A DNA stretch of 49,902 nt from Clostridiaceae bacterium (lineage in GTDB: Bacteria > Bacillota > Clostridia > Saccharofermentanales > DTU023). A program made the position numbers and the translations under genes. The stretch spans positions 1 through 49,902 of the forward strand of contig JAAYKK010000078.1 of NCBI GenBank assembly GCA_012522435.1, in the 5' to 3' direction. Shown here in pieces: positions 35,199 to 44,184 of this stretch. The notes beneath the pieces were generated by a model, which had not been told where the DNA came from, ran no database searches, and was given only the letters and a program-made list of their open reading frames with translations. How positions within the stretch are numbered: the stretch's first letter is position 1; each line of letters begins with the position of its first letter.

Positions 35199-36284
35199 TT
35201 ATATAAACGGTGTTTTTGTGACTTTATAAGTATGTGTTTTTCGTCTAATTTCTATTTCAAGCTCAGACAAATCTTCCGGTAGATCATTTGAAACCAAAGC
35301 AAATGCAATCCCTTTGTTGAGTGTTGGTGAAAAACTCCCGGAAGTTACATGGCCAACTTTTTTATTCTGATAATAAACCGGATAATCGGCACGCGGAATA
35401 GACCTATCTTCGGAAATTAAAGCCAAACTACGTCTATCTTGCTTCCCTTGCATTGATTTACCAATAAAATCTCGATCAAATTCAACAAAGCGTCCTAAGC
35501 CGGCCTCCAAAGGATTAATTTCAGCACTAATTTCGTGTCCGTAAAGCGGTAAGCCCGCTTCCAGTCTTAATGCGTCCCGTGCTCCCAAACCGCAAGGGGG
35601 CACCTCCTGCTCTATTAAGCTTTGCCAAAGTTCTTTTGTTTTTTCAATCGGTAAATATACCTCATATCCGTCTTCACCGGTATATCCGGTACGAGAGACT
35701 ACGACAAGCTGATCATTGAACAAATAATTAACTTGTCTAAATCTTTTCAATTCTCGCAGATCTTGCTCAATATTTTGGTCAGGATAAACTTCAGCCAATG
35801 CATTGAGTACAGGTTCCAAACTGTCTTTTCCTTGGACAGCAATCAGCCCAAATAAATCTGTTTCATTAATTAATTGAATGTCATTCTGTGCTTTGTAAGT
35901 TGTCAAGCATTTTTCAAGATATGCGAAATCTTTATCAGTATTTGCCGCATTGACCACTAACCAATAATTTTCGGGTCCCAGTTGATAGACCATCAGATCG
36001 TCAACAACTCCCCCATCCTCATAACAAAGAAAAGCGTAATTGGTTAATTGCGGGTTCTTATTACTTATCCTACGCGATAATACATAATCTAAGAATTCAC
36101 CGGCCCCTTGACCTTTTACCCTTATCTCTCCCATATGAGAAACATCAAACATACCGAGCGATTTACGCACTGCCAAGGTTTCAGATTTTATTCCTGAATA
36201 TTGCACCGGCATCTCCCAACCTGCAAAATCAACCATTTTTGCTTTTAGAGCAAGATGATTCTCGTAAAGTACTGTCCTCTTCAT
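35199..36284 (-). CDS. gcvT: Aminomethyltransferase (glycine cleavage T protein)
   Basis: Transfers the methylene group from aminomethyl-lipoyl GcvH to tetrahydrofolate, releasing ammonia. LALKAKMVDFAGWEMPVQYS with FDVSHMGEI at the N-terminus, VVSRTGYTGEDGYEVYLP and GLGARDALRLEAGLPLYGHE in the centre, and INPLEAGLGRFVEFDRDFIG are diagnostic. The length of 361 residues is normal. It is first in the operon gcvT-gcvH-gcvPA-gcvPB. The leader 36285-36480 is AT-rich, and I saw no glycine riboswitch motif in it. Confidence 0.98.
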   Translation of the reverse strand: MKRTVLYENHLALKAKMVDFAGWEMPVQYSGIKSETLAVRKSLGMFDVSHMGEIRVKGQGAGEFLDYVLSRRISNKNPQLTNYAFLCYEDGGVVDDLMVYQLGPENYWLVVNAANTDKDFAYLEKCLTTYKAQNDIQLINETDLFGLIAVQGKDSLEPVLNALAEVYPDQNIEQDLRELKRFRQVNYLFNDQLVVVSRTGYTGEDGYEVYLPIEKTKELWQSLIEQEVPPCGLGARDALRLEAGLPLYGHEISAEINPLEAGLGRFVEFDRDFIGKSMQGKQDRRSLALISEDRSIPRADYPVYYQNKKVGHVTSGSFSPTLNKGIAFALVSNDLPEDLSELEIEIRRKTHTYKVTKTPFI

Positions 36285-36480
36285 TTTTCTCTCTTTCTCA
36301 GTTGAATTGCTTCAAATATCGACAAATTATGAATGAAATTAGATGTTAAAAGATTATCATTATTGGGTATGGTTTGCAATGAAACGATTTCTCTGGGATT
36401 GGCCAAAAACAATTAGCAATATTCTAAGTATTAATAAAAATTAATAGAATTCTGATAATAATTAATTAAATCATAAATCT

Positions 36481-36516
36481 TTTGTGTTGTTCGTTGTTAC
36501 CAACACAAAGTATAAT
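36481..36516 (+). promoter_or_regulatory. Promoter with palindromic operator for the ABC exporter operon
   Basis: TTTGTGTTG (36481-36489) and CAACACAAA (36501-36509) are perfect 9-bp inverted arms around 11 bases. They cover the -35 region (TTGTTC at 36487-36492) and stop one base short of a perfect TATAAT (36511-36516). Spacing to -10 is 18. The predicted start and AGG-containing ribosome site support the ATG at 36544. Confidence 0.65.
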
Positions 36517-36543
36517 ACTCATATATTAAGCGAGGTACAAAAA

Positions 36544-37323
36544 ATGACATCAGGATCTGCCTTAGAATCTCAAACTAATCTGAAATCCTCTATTCAAGAT
36601 TCAAATAAAATTACTAATCATAATGATCCGGTAATCCAAGCAAAAGATTTAAAGAAGGTATATTTAGTTGGTAAACAGCCTGTATTTGCCTTGAACGGAG
36701 TTTCCTTTGAAATAGAGCGTGGTGAATTCTGTGCAATTGTCGGTACTTCAGGTTCCGGGAAATCTACCTTACTGAATCTCTTAGCAGGACTTGAGCCTCC
36801 CAGCAAAGGAAATATAATAATCAATCAGAAATCCATCATCGGACTCTCGGAGAATAAATTAGTTAATTTTCGTCGAGATCATGTCGGTTTTATTTTCCAA
36901 TCTTTTAATTTAATTCCAAATATGTCAGCTTGGGAAAATGTTGCACTGCCCTTAATTTTTCGAGGTACACCTGTAGCCGAACGGAAAAAAATTGCTATTA
37001 AAATGTTGGATCAACTAGGTCTCAAGACACATATTTATCATAAACCAAATGAATTATCAGGTGGTCAACAACAAAGAGTCGGTATTGCAAGAGCTCTGGT
37101 AGTAAATCCGGCTATTGTTTTTGCTGATGAACCAACCGGAAATCTGGATTCTGTCACCAGTTCAGAAATAATGCTCTTAATGCAACAAATATCTAAAGAC
37201 AATAATCAAACATTAATAATGGTTACCCATGACGATTATTTAGCCCAATATGCGGATCGTATTTTCCGCATATCAGACGGAAAAATCATAGGCATAGAAA
37301 AGGGATCACAAAATGAACAATAA
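36544..37323 (+). CDS. ABC transporter ATP-binding protein (MacB/LolD type)
   Basis: ATPase subunit of a type VII (MacB/LolD) ABC system. Walker A is VGTSGSGKSTLLNLLAGL, the Q-loop is FIFQSFNLIPNMSAWENV, the signature is NELSGGQQQRVGIARALVV, and Walker B is IVFADEPTGNLD with the His of MVTHD. A disordered N-terminal extension of about 35 residues precedes the domain. The ORF track starts at 36484, upstream of the predicted promoter; the ATG at 36544 with GAGG eight bases before it is preferred (259 residues). It overlaps the next gene by 11 bases. Confidence 0.93.
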   Translation: MTSGSALESQTNLKSSIQDSNKITNHNDPVIQAKDLKKVYLVGKQPVFALNGVSFEIERGEFCAIVGTSGSGKSTLLNLLAGLEPPSKGNIIINQKSIIGLSENKLVNFRRDHVGFIFQSFNLIPNMSAWENVALPLIFRGTPVAERKKIAIKMLDQLGLKTHIYHKPNELSGGQQQRVGIARALVVNPAIVFADEPTGNLDSVTSSEIMLLMQQISKDNNQTLIMVTHDDYLAQYADRIFRISDGKIIGIEKGSQNEQ

Positions 37324-39025
37324 TTTAAAAAATGTATGCTCAAAACAATTCGCTCACAAATTTAATAAACTTGGTTTGAAAATAGCTGTTCTATTGCTTT
37401 TGTTCAGTATCTTAAGCTTTACTTTCAATCAATTCGTTTATGCTGTTGAAGACACTGAAAAACCTTCTGAATCAGTATCAGAGACTACAGAAGATTTGGA
37501 TCCGGTTTCTACAGAAACTGACCCACCTCAAACTGATCCGGCACCTACTACACAACCGGAAGTTACTACCACTCCCTCATCAGCCCCATCTAACGGCAAT
37601 GGAGAAAAACCTCCGGCGGGAGAACCTTATGTATTATTAGGTGAAAATTCTATTATTACAGGAAATATCGGTCAAACTATAAAATTAAGCTTACCTTTGG
37701 TAAATCTCGGAACCGGTGCTGCTGTCGGTATAAATGCAATGCCTGTGCTTGCTAGCGAAGGAGATCAATTCCCATTCGAAATAGAGAAATCTCAATACAT
37801 TGCATCTCTTAGCAATAATTTAGAACCAATTAAACAACTGAATCAAATTAAAGCAAATACCCAAGTGCTGGATTTTGGTAATTTTCAGATCAGAGAAAAT
37901 CTGAATTCCGGTTATTATAGAATAACTTTTAAAATAAATTATCGCTCTGTTGACAGTGGGTCCAGCGAACAAATAGAACGTTATCTTTTTATCAAAGTTA
38001 TTAACCCCGATCAAGGTACTAGCGGAATTACTGAGCCTACTCCGGACCCCGGAAACAGTTTCGATCCCGATGGACTCTCAGGTTTTGGCGACTATAGTTC
38101 TGGAGCAGCTAACGGCTTGACGGATGAGAATAAATCAATACCCAGATTATTATGTACAGGATTTACTACTAATCCGGAAAAAGTTTTTGGTGGTAACAAT
38201 TTTATTATTAAATTAAAGATAAAAAATACCTCAAAAGAATTAGGTGTGAAAAATGTCAAACTTACTCTGAGCAGTCTGAGCGATGCTACACCTGTATTTA
38301 TGCCGGTTTCAGGTGCTTCAACAATTTTCATCGAAAAAATTGAAAAAGATACCGAAGCAGAAGTTGAAGTAAAGCTAAAAAGTAATGCTACCATCGAACA
38401 AAAAGCTTATCCTTTAGATCTTAAATTTGAATATGAAGATTCTAAGGGCAATCCTTTCACAGCTGAGGAAGTCATTTCCATAATGGTTTTCCAAGAATTG
38501 CGTTTTGATCTCGGTAAAATGCAAATCATGCCCGACTCAATTGAAGTAGGCAGTGAAGCTAATGTTATGTTCAGTGTCTTCAATAAAGGTAAAGCAACAC
38601 TTTATAATCTCTCAATTGTTTTACCAAAAGATGGAGTCATTGAAGATAATGAGATTTTTGTCGGTAATCTTGAATCCGGTAATTCAAAAGATGTTGATTT
38701 CATGATCAAAGCGTTAAAAGCAAATCCAAGTGATCCCATCCCTTTTAAAATTTCTTTTGAAGATGCCGAAGGAAATGTAACCTCAATAGATAAAGAAATC
38801 AGCCTGGTAATCAATGAAGAAAATTCGAACGATTTTGGTGATCCCTTCGGACCTGATATGGAAGATTTTCCAAACATGGAAGAAAATGGCCAAACAAAAG
38901 GTTTCCCTTGGTGGGGCTGGTTGGCAATGGGCTTAGGAGGCATTATCTTAACCGTAGTTATCGTGAAAATAATGAAATCGCAAAAATTAAAAAAAGAACA
39001 GGCGGAAATAGATGAAATGGTATGA
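37313..39025 (+). CDS. Extracellular beta-sandwich protein anchored by C-terminal helix, ABC operon partner
   Basis: A 570-residue exported protein. A signal peptide (IAVLLLLFSILSFTFNQFVYA, to about residue 44) is followed by a Thr/Pro-rich stretch (about 50-100) and at least three beta-rich repeats of CARDB/S-layer-associated type (for example LPLVNLGTGAAVGIN, IKNTSKELGVKNVKLTL, VFNKGKATLYNLSIVLP). It ends with a transmembrane helix (WWGWLAMGLGGIILTVVIVK) and a charged tail. It overlaps both the ATPase and the permease genes, so it is probably the extracytoplasmic partner of the transporter, in the place that MacA-like adaptors fill elsewhere. It is not a MacA homologue. Confidence 0.75.
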   Translation: MNNNLKNVCSKQFAHKFNKLGLKIAVLLLLFSILSFTFNQFVYAVEDTEKPSESVSETTEDLDPVSTETDPPQTDPAPTTQPEVTTTPSSAPSNGNGEKPPAGEPYVLLGENSIITGNIGQTIKLSLPLVNLGTGAAVGINAMPVLASEGDQFPFEIEKSQYIASLSNNLEPIKQLNQIKANTQVLDFGNFQIRENLNSGYYRITFKINYRSVDSGSSEQIERYLFIKVINPDQGTSGITEPTPDPGNSFDPDGLSGFGDYSSGAANGLTDENKSIPRLLCTGFTTNPEKVFGGNNFIIKLKIKNTSKELGVKNVKLTLSSLSDATPVFMPVSGASTIFIEKIEKDTEAEVEVKLKSNATIEQKAYPLDLKFEYEDSKGNPFTAEEVISIMVFQELRFDLGKMQIMPDSIEVGSEANVMFSVFNKGKATLYNLSIVLPKDGVIEDNEIFVGNLESGNSKDVDFMIKALKANPSDPIPFKISFEDAEGNVTSIDKEISLVINEENSNDFGDPFGPDMEDFPNMEENGQTKGFPWWGWLAMGLGGIILTVVIVKIMKSQKLKKEQAEIDEMV

Positions 39026-40382
39026 TCTGCTCAGCCTTAGTTTAACTAATTTATGGCGTAGAAAATTACGTTCTATCCTGACTTTACTTGGCGTATTAAT
39101 AGGTACTGCTTCAATTGTCACAATGCTCTCAATTGCACTTGGACAAAGTAAAGCTATGATGGATATGATTAGTCAGTCTACTGATCTAACCACCATAAAG
39201 GTAACGTCCAATCAGGATCATGGTATGCCTATGCCAACTGGTTCCGGTCAAAACGACCCCAAAAAAACAAAAATCAATAAAGCTACTATTGAGCAACTCA
39301 AACAGATTCCTAATGTAAAGTATGTTTCACCGATTTTATCAATTCAGATTATGATTCAACAAGGATCCTATCAAAGTGGCTTTTCTCTGGAAGGTATGAC
39401 TGCAGAAGCCATAACTAACAAAAACATTCATATTACCAAAGGCAAAATGCCTGATTTCTCCAAAAAACAAGAACAGTTGCCCCTTATTATCGGCAGGGAC
39501 ATTATTAATAACTTTCACAATCCCAATTCACAAATGTGGGAACCTGCCGAAGTAGATTTGATCAACAAAAGCGGTTTCGCCATATTTGATGTCGATGCAT
39601 ATTATAGTTCCAATGATAATGCAGAAGTGGCAAAACCTAAAAAATATATCTTAAAAGCTGATGGAATCATTGGTACAGAAAATGAGAATTCCTGGTCACC
39701 CGATCTTTATTCGGCATTCACTGAAATTGGTCAACTGGAAGATTTCTTAAGTCAATCATTCAGAGGAAAAGCGTGGCCCGGACAACCGGCTACAAAATCC
39801 GGTAAACCCATGGGTGAGATAATCTATAATAGTGCAATAATCGGTACAAATGATTTGGAACATACCAAAGAAATAATGCAACAAGTACGTGATATGGGCT
39901 TTATGGTTGAATCAAATGTAGAATTTATAGATTCAATGCGCCAACAATCTGCCACTCAACAGATGGTTCTCGGTGGTATTGGCGGAATCTCACTATTCGT
40001 AGCAGCGATCGGAATAGCCAATACCATGATGATGTCTGTTTATGAAAGAACCAGAGAAATTGGTATCTTTAAAGTTTTAGGTTGCAGCTTGACCAGTATC
40101 AGAAACATCTTTTTATCTGAAGCTTGTCTGATAGGTTTGTTCGGAGGTGTTTTAGGCATTATGTTAAGTTTTCTGGTATCTTTTTTGATCAATCAGGCAT
40201 CAGGAGAATCGATGATGGCTTTAGGTATTTACGGAATGGAAGGAAGTTCTATTTCGATCATTCCACCCTGGTTAATTTTCGGAGCTATCTTATTCGCTAT
40301 GATCATCGGAATGCTGGCAGGAATCCTCCCGGCACGTAGAGCGATGAAACTATCTGCTCTTGAAGCAATTCGCAATCAATAA
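39012..40382 (+). CDS. MacB/FtsX-type ABC permease
   Basis: A 456-residue permease with the MacB layout: helix 1 at about 20-45 (RSILTLLGVLIGTASIVTML), a large extracellular periplasmic-core-like domain (about 50-320), and three C-terminal helices in the FtsX domain (GGIGGISLFVAAIGIANTMM, GLFGGVLGIMLSFLVSFLIN, IPPWLIFGAILFAMIIGMLA). YERTREIGIFKVLGCS is the coupling-helix motif that contacts the ATPase. The final LPARRAMKLSALEAIR is typical. MacB-type machines usually do mechanotransmission or extrude peptides and lipids rather than importing. The cargo is not known. Confidence 0.93.
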   Translation: MKWYDLLSLSLTNLWRRKLRSILTLLGVLIGTASIVTMLSIALGQSKAMMDMISQSTDLTTIKVTSNQDHGMPMPTGSGQNDPKKTKINKATIEQLKQIPNVKYVSPILSIQIMIQQGSYQSGFSLEGMTAEAITNKNIHITKGKMPDFSKKQEQLPLIIGRDIINNFHNPNSQMWEPAEVDLINKSGFAIFDVDAYYSSNDNAEVAKPKKYILKADGIIGTENENSWSPDLYSAFTEIGQLEDFLSQSFRGKAWPGQPATKSGKPMGEIIYNSAIIGTNDLEHTKEIMQQVRDMGFMVESNVEFIDSMRQQSATQQMVLGGIGGISLFVAAIGIANTMMMSVYERTREIGIFKVLGCSLTSIRNIFLSEACLIGLFGGVLGIMLSFLVSFLINQASGESMMALGIYGMEGSSISIIPPWLIFGAILFAMIIGMLAGILPARRAMKLSALEAIRNQ

Positions 40383-40391
40383 TATAAACAT

Positions 40392-40463
40392 ATCACCCTT
40401 TTGGGTGATGTATTCGGGTCCTCTTCTTAATATCATAATAATAGAATGAATGAGTTCTATTAT
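40392..40463 (+). promoter_or_regulatory. Two hairpins between permease and lipoprotein genes
   Basis: ATCACCC-TTTT-GGGTGAT (40392-40409) is a compact 7-bp hairpin just after the permease stop, without a T-run. ATAATAGAA (40438-40446) and TTCTATTAT (40455-40463) form a second, 9-bp hairpin that ends three bases before the AAGGAGGGG ribosome site of the next gene. The second could control translation or mark an operator. No separate promoter is clear. Confidence 0.45.
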
Positions 40464-40481
40464 ATAAGGAGGGGATTTTTA

Positions 40482-42217
40482 ATGACGAAAAAAGTATTAA
40501 AAATTAGCATAACCATTATTCTAATTTTTAGTTTAACCAGTTGTAGCTTTTTCAAAGATTTTCTCAATCGCGATAAATCCAAAGAAATTGAAAAAAGTGA
40601 AATAGCCGAAGAAATTGAAAAAAGCGAAATTGCCGATGAAACAGATGAAAACATTGATATAAATAAGCAGAGACGCATGAATGTCAAGCCTGAAGATGTC
40701 GAATGGGAAATGGATACTGTTAGTCAAAATTATCTAATTGCCCTTAATGCTTTTTTGCCGAAAAAGAAACAAATATTGTACCGATTGAAAATGATCCAGT
40801 TTCGCTCACCGCCCAAGCAGACCTCCCGGAAGATAAAGTTCTCGAATACTGGCTGCTTAACGGTGAAAAACAAGATTCTCAAGAAACAGACTATCCTGTC
40901 GAAGCATCTGAAATGACTGTCATTGAAAGTGTACAAAGACAAAATAAACAAGTCGCAACTTTCGGTGCCGAAATGTATTTTCTAAATGAAAAAGGTGAAC
41001 CGAAAGGTGATCCGTTCTCATTTTTCGATTTTGAAAAACCTTATCAAAATCCTGTCACCGAAGAAAAATTGGACGGCGGTAAAATAACCGTACATGTCAA
41101 AGCTATTGAACCTCCACAACCTGAACCACCTGAAGATAAAGATGAAGAACCGGAAAAAATCGAGTATGTGATCGATCATTGGCTCTTTAACGGAATACCT
41201 TATTACTTCAGCTCCACTGTTAAATCATTCACTGTAACAGGTTTGGACTATTCACTGACCTATGAAGCAGTCTGGAGAGACAAAAACGAACCCGCATACC
41301 CACTGCCGGAGATTCTGAAAGTAGATCCTGACGCAGTTGAAGAACCCGAAGAAGAAATAACTCTAGACATAGATAAAGTTTCCAATACTGGATATTTTGC
41401 AATAGTTTTCAACGGATCTTTTAAAGGTACTGACCTGACTCAAATTCCGCTTAACAAAACTATGGATTTAACTGTAAAAGCCAATGTCCCGGAAAAGAAA
41501 GCTGTAGATTACTGGCTCTTTAACGGTCTAGATCTCTATACTGAAGAAGATACAATAGATATCGAAGCCACTGAAATGACAATCATTGAACCTCTGTTCA
41601 GAGATCGCAAAGAAGTAAAATCTATTCAATCCTACATGAAGTTTTTTGATAAAGATGGCAAGCCGGCAGGAACAAAATTTGACAAGTTTGATTTTGAAGA
41701 CGACTACAAAAATCCTAATACTGATGAAATTTACAATGGAAAATACACCACAGTTAACGTTGAAGCCGATATCCCGGAAAAGAAAGTCCTCTCGCATTGG
41801 AAGATTAATGAAGTTGCCTATTCTTTTGCTGTACCATACTTTAACGTTTACAATCTTGACGAATCAACTATTTATGAAGCTGTTCTCGCAGATGAAAATA
41901 AAGACGAAGAAACCACAACAACTACTACTACTGCTGTTCCAGTTATAGAATATCCTACCTATAGTATTGTTACACCTCCTATAACAAACGCTACTACTAC
42001 TCCTACAACCACAGAAAAACCCATCTACGGTATCATCACCCCTCCCGATGAAGATTATCCACCGCCAACTCCCGCACCTATGCCTACACCTACACCTACT
42101 ACCATACCTCCTCATCCAACTCCTGCACCAACACCTGCACCAACACCTACCACCACTTCAGGAGAAACAGGAACAACCACAACTGAGCCACCATGGGCAT
42201 CTGGAACTATTAATTAA
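40482..42217 (+). pseudogene. Repeat-containing lipoprotein, split by a frameshift at a T6 run
   Basis: Two overlapping ORFs (40446-40916 and 40913-42217) are one gene in two frames. The ATG at 40482 has AAGGAGGGG upstream and encodes a lipoprotein signal (IILIFSLTSC, lipobox LTSC). After GCTTTTTTG near 40749-40757 the frame must step -1: the other frame then reads DLPEDKVLEYWLLNGEKQ, matching the later repeat NVPEKKAVDYWLFNGLDL. At least three such repeats (PEKK..Y/HW..N) and two FFDKDGKPAGTKF-type segments follow, then a Thr/Pro-rich wall-spanning tail. They resemble the bacterial beta-grasp repeats of surface proteins. T UUU UUG fits a -1 slippery site, so programmed frameshifting, phase variation, mutation or sequencing error are all possible. 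Confidence 0.75.
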
Positions 42218-42266
42218 TTAGATACAACAATAACCTCATTATTTTTCACCTAACTTAACGAAGAAT

Positions 42267-42305
42267 AAGCAATACAAGATACTAACAACTTGTATTGCTT
42301 TTTTT
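42267..42305 (+). terminator. Terminator of the lipoprotein/ABC operon
   Basis: AAGCAATACAAG and its complement CTTGTATTGCTT form a perfect 12-bp stem with a 10-base loop, followed by a run of T residues. It lies about 50 bases after the lipoprotein stop. Confidence 0.85.
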
Positions 42306-42365
42306 ATCTATTGATTTTTGTTCTTTTTAGTGGGTATGAGAAGTCGATCAATTCGCTCTCATGGA

Positions 42366-42505
42366 ACAAAAATGCAAGAGATCCAAATCTAATTTCGGAA
42401 AATTTGAAATTCTGCTACAAATATGCTCAAATCAGACCTCTAGGCAGCAAAAACAAAAGAGATCCAAATCGAATTTTGGTTCTCTTAAGATTTTGCTACG
42501 AATAA
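42366..42505 (+). repeat. Two diverged copies of an about 81-base repeat
   Basis: AAGAGATCCAAATC occurs at 42376 and again at 42457, each followed by a similar AATTTYGG segment and then TGCTAC(A/G)AAT. The small ORF 42290-42505 spans it and shows the same duplication at protein level (ARDPN..., KRDPN...), but lacks a clear ribosome site and is not called. A GGAACAAAAAT word is shared with the 11.2-kb repeat, weakly. Confidence 0.5.
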
Positions 42506-42518
42506 AAGTAATTAATAA

Positions 42519-43769
42519 TCACTGATGTTTATAAACGAAATGTTGATCAGTATGATCCTGACGGTAATTCTGGAGGAATCTACCCAGCCTGCCAACTGCT
42601 TCTTCCAAGACATCAATTTCAGGCAAAAATACAATTCGGAAATGATCCGGATTTGGCCAGTGAAAGCCTCCGCCCCTAACCAATAAAACCTGTTCTTCTC
42701 TTAAAAAATCAAAGACAAATCTTTCATCGCTCGTGATGCCAAAACGTTCAACATCCAATTTAGGAAATACATAAAAAGCTGCTTGAGGACGAACATAGGA
42801 TAGTCCTTCTATTTTATCGAGTGCTTTACATACAGCTTCCCTTTGTTCATAGACTCTTCCGCCGGGACTCATCATAGCTTTAGTTTTCTCCGAAGATGCT
42901 AATGCAGCCGGTACAGTATATTGTGCTTGTACGTTTGAACAAAGACGCATTGAGGATAACATGTTCAAGCCTTCAACATAGCTGCGTACCGCAACTTTAG
43001 GACCTGATAAACACATCCAGCCGATTCGAAATCCGGCAATTAAATGTGATTTGGATAAACCATTCAAGGTAATGCAAAATAAATCGGGTGCTAAAGATGC
43101 TATTGAAGTAAACTTAACATCGTCCATTACCAGACGATCATAAATTTCATCGGCAAAAATGATCAATTGATGTTCGCGAGCCAAGCTAACAATTTCTTGT
43201 AGAATTTCTTGAGAATAAACTACCCCGGTAGGATTGTTAGGATTGATTACGACAATAGCCTTGGTTTTATCATTAATCTTAGATCTCAGATCAGCCAGAT
43301 CCGGCTGCCAATTTGCTTTTTCATCACAAAGATAATGGCGAACTGTTCCCCCGGCTAAAGTTGCCATAGCAGTCCAGAGCGGATAGTCAGGAGCCGGAAT
43401 TAAGATTTCATCACCATCATCCAAAAGTCCTTGCATACAAATCTGAATTAATTCAGAGACACCGTTTCCGGTATATATGTCGTCGGGTGTGACACCTTCT
43501 ATACCCATCTTTAAATGATAATCAGCAATTGCTACTCTTGTTTCATAAACTCCTCTGGAATCAGAATAGCCTTGAGCTTTGCGTAAATTATCCGAAACAC
43601 TGTCAATAACCTCTTGCGGAGCATTGAATCCGAAAGGTCCCGGATTGCCGATATTTAATTTTAAAATTTCTATACCTTCATTTTCCATACGTGTAGCTTC
43701 ATCAAGTGCCGGTCCTCTGACATCATAAGCTACATTAAACAGTTTTGAAGATTTTTGAAAAGTTCTCAT
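42519..43769 (-). CDS. alaA: Glutamate-pyruvate aminotransferase (AlaA type)
   Basis: PLP enzyme making alanine from pyruvate and glutamate. FNVAYDVRGPALDEATRMEN and EILKLNIGNPGPFGFNAP with AQGYSDSRGVYE at the N-terminus are the AlaA/YfbQ pattern. The PLP Lys lies in LNGLSKSHLIAGFRIGWMCL, and VINPNNPTGVVYS is the class I motif. At 416 residues the length is normal. A T-box leader directly upstream implies induction when its cognate uncharged tRNA builds up. The start has GGAGG at about eight bases. It is a single-gene unit. Confidence 0.92.
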   Translation of the reverse strand: MRTFQKSSKLFNVAYDVRGPALDEATRMENEGIEILKLNIGNPGPFGFNAPQEVIDSVSDNLRKAQGYSDSRGVYETRVAIADYHLKMGIEGVTPDDIYTGNGVSELIQICMQGLLDDGDEILIPAPDYPLWTAMATLAGGTVRHYLCDEKANWQPDLADLRSKINDKTKAIVVINPNNPTGVVYSQEILQEIVSLAREHQLIIFADEIYDRLVMDDVKFTSIASLAPDLFCITLNGLSKSHLIAGFRIGWMCLSGPKVAVRSYVEGLNMLSSMRLCSNVQAQYTVPAALASSEKTKAMMSPGGRVYEQREAVCKALDKIEGLSYVRPQAAFYVFPKLDVERFGITSDERFVFDFLREEQVLLVRGGGFHWPNPDHFRIVFLPEIDVLEEAVGRLGRFLQNYRQDHTDQHFVYKHQ

Positions 43770-43790
43770 ATAAAAAACCTCCTCTAAAAT

Positions 43791-44040
43791 AAAAAAACGC
43801 CTAAACAGAAATGATTCTGTTTAGGGCGAACATAGTCCGTGTTACCACCTAATTTCGATCTTCCTCACAGTCGATCGCACTCAGCAGGTATATTTTACCT
43901 TGATCCTATCTCGTTAGGATATACGGCAGATCTTACTTAGTTGTTTCCTGTTCGGTCCGCGGCTCAAAGGGGGCTTGTTCATGACCGCTTTCATTGTTTG
44001 ATGAAGTTAGCGGGCTTCAGAACTTCTTCCTTCTCACAGC
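43791..44040 (-). promoter_or_regulatory. T-box riboswitch controlling alaA
   Basis: On the minus strand a leader of about 250 bases contains the T-box AGGTGGTAACACGG (43837-43850), whose UGGU would pair with an ACCA 3' end and so fits a tRNA with A at the discriminator position. It ends in a strong terminator: CGCCTAAACAGAA with its near complement, then seven T residues (43791-43828). The Stem I region includes GGCT/AGCC pairing with a GCC in the internal loop, which would specify alanine, but the specifier position is not proven. It fills most of the 43770-44184 gap. Confidence 0.85.
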
Positions 44041-44184
44041 CTCTAAAATTAAATTATAAACTGAACTATAGCAAATTGTTTTATTATTTGCAAACAAAAA
44101 AATATTACATTATGGTTAACTTCCAGCTCATGAAAAAGTCTATTTTCGTCCACGAATTTTATTAAAAATTCTCGGATAGTTAAG

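Noticed and set aside
36285-36480. Glycine riboswitch before gcvT
   Set aside because: The leader is AT-rich and lacks the paired aptamer motifs; nothing supports it by eye.
40913-42217. Separate gene starting at 40913
   Set aside because: No ribosome binding site or signal peptide is present, and repeat alignment continues upstream in the same frame, so it is the second part of the lipoprotein gene.
42290-42505. 71-residue ORF after the lipoprotein operon
   Set aside because: It starts inside the terminator, has no Shine-Dalgarno, and its apparent protein repeat is explained by the DNA repeat.
43941-44165. 74-residue plus-strand ORF
   Set aside because: It lies antisense to the T-box leader, whose structure explains the sequence.
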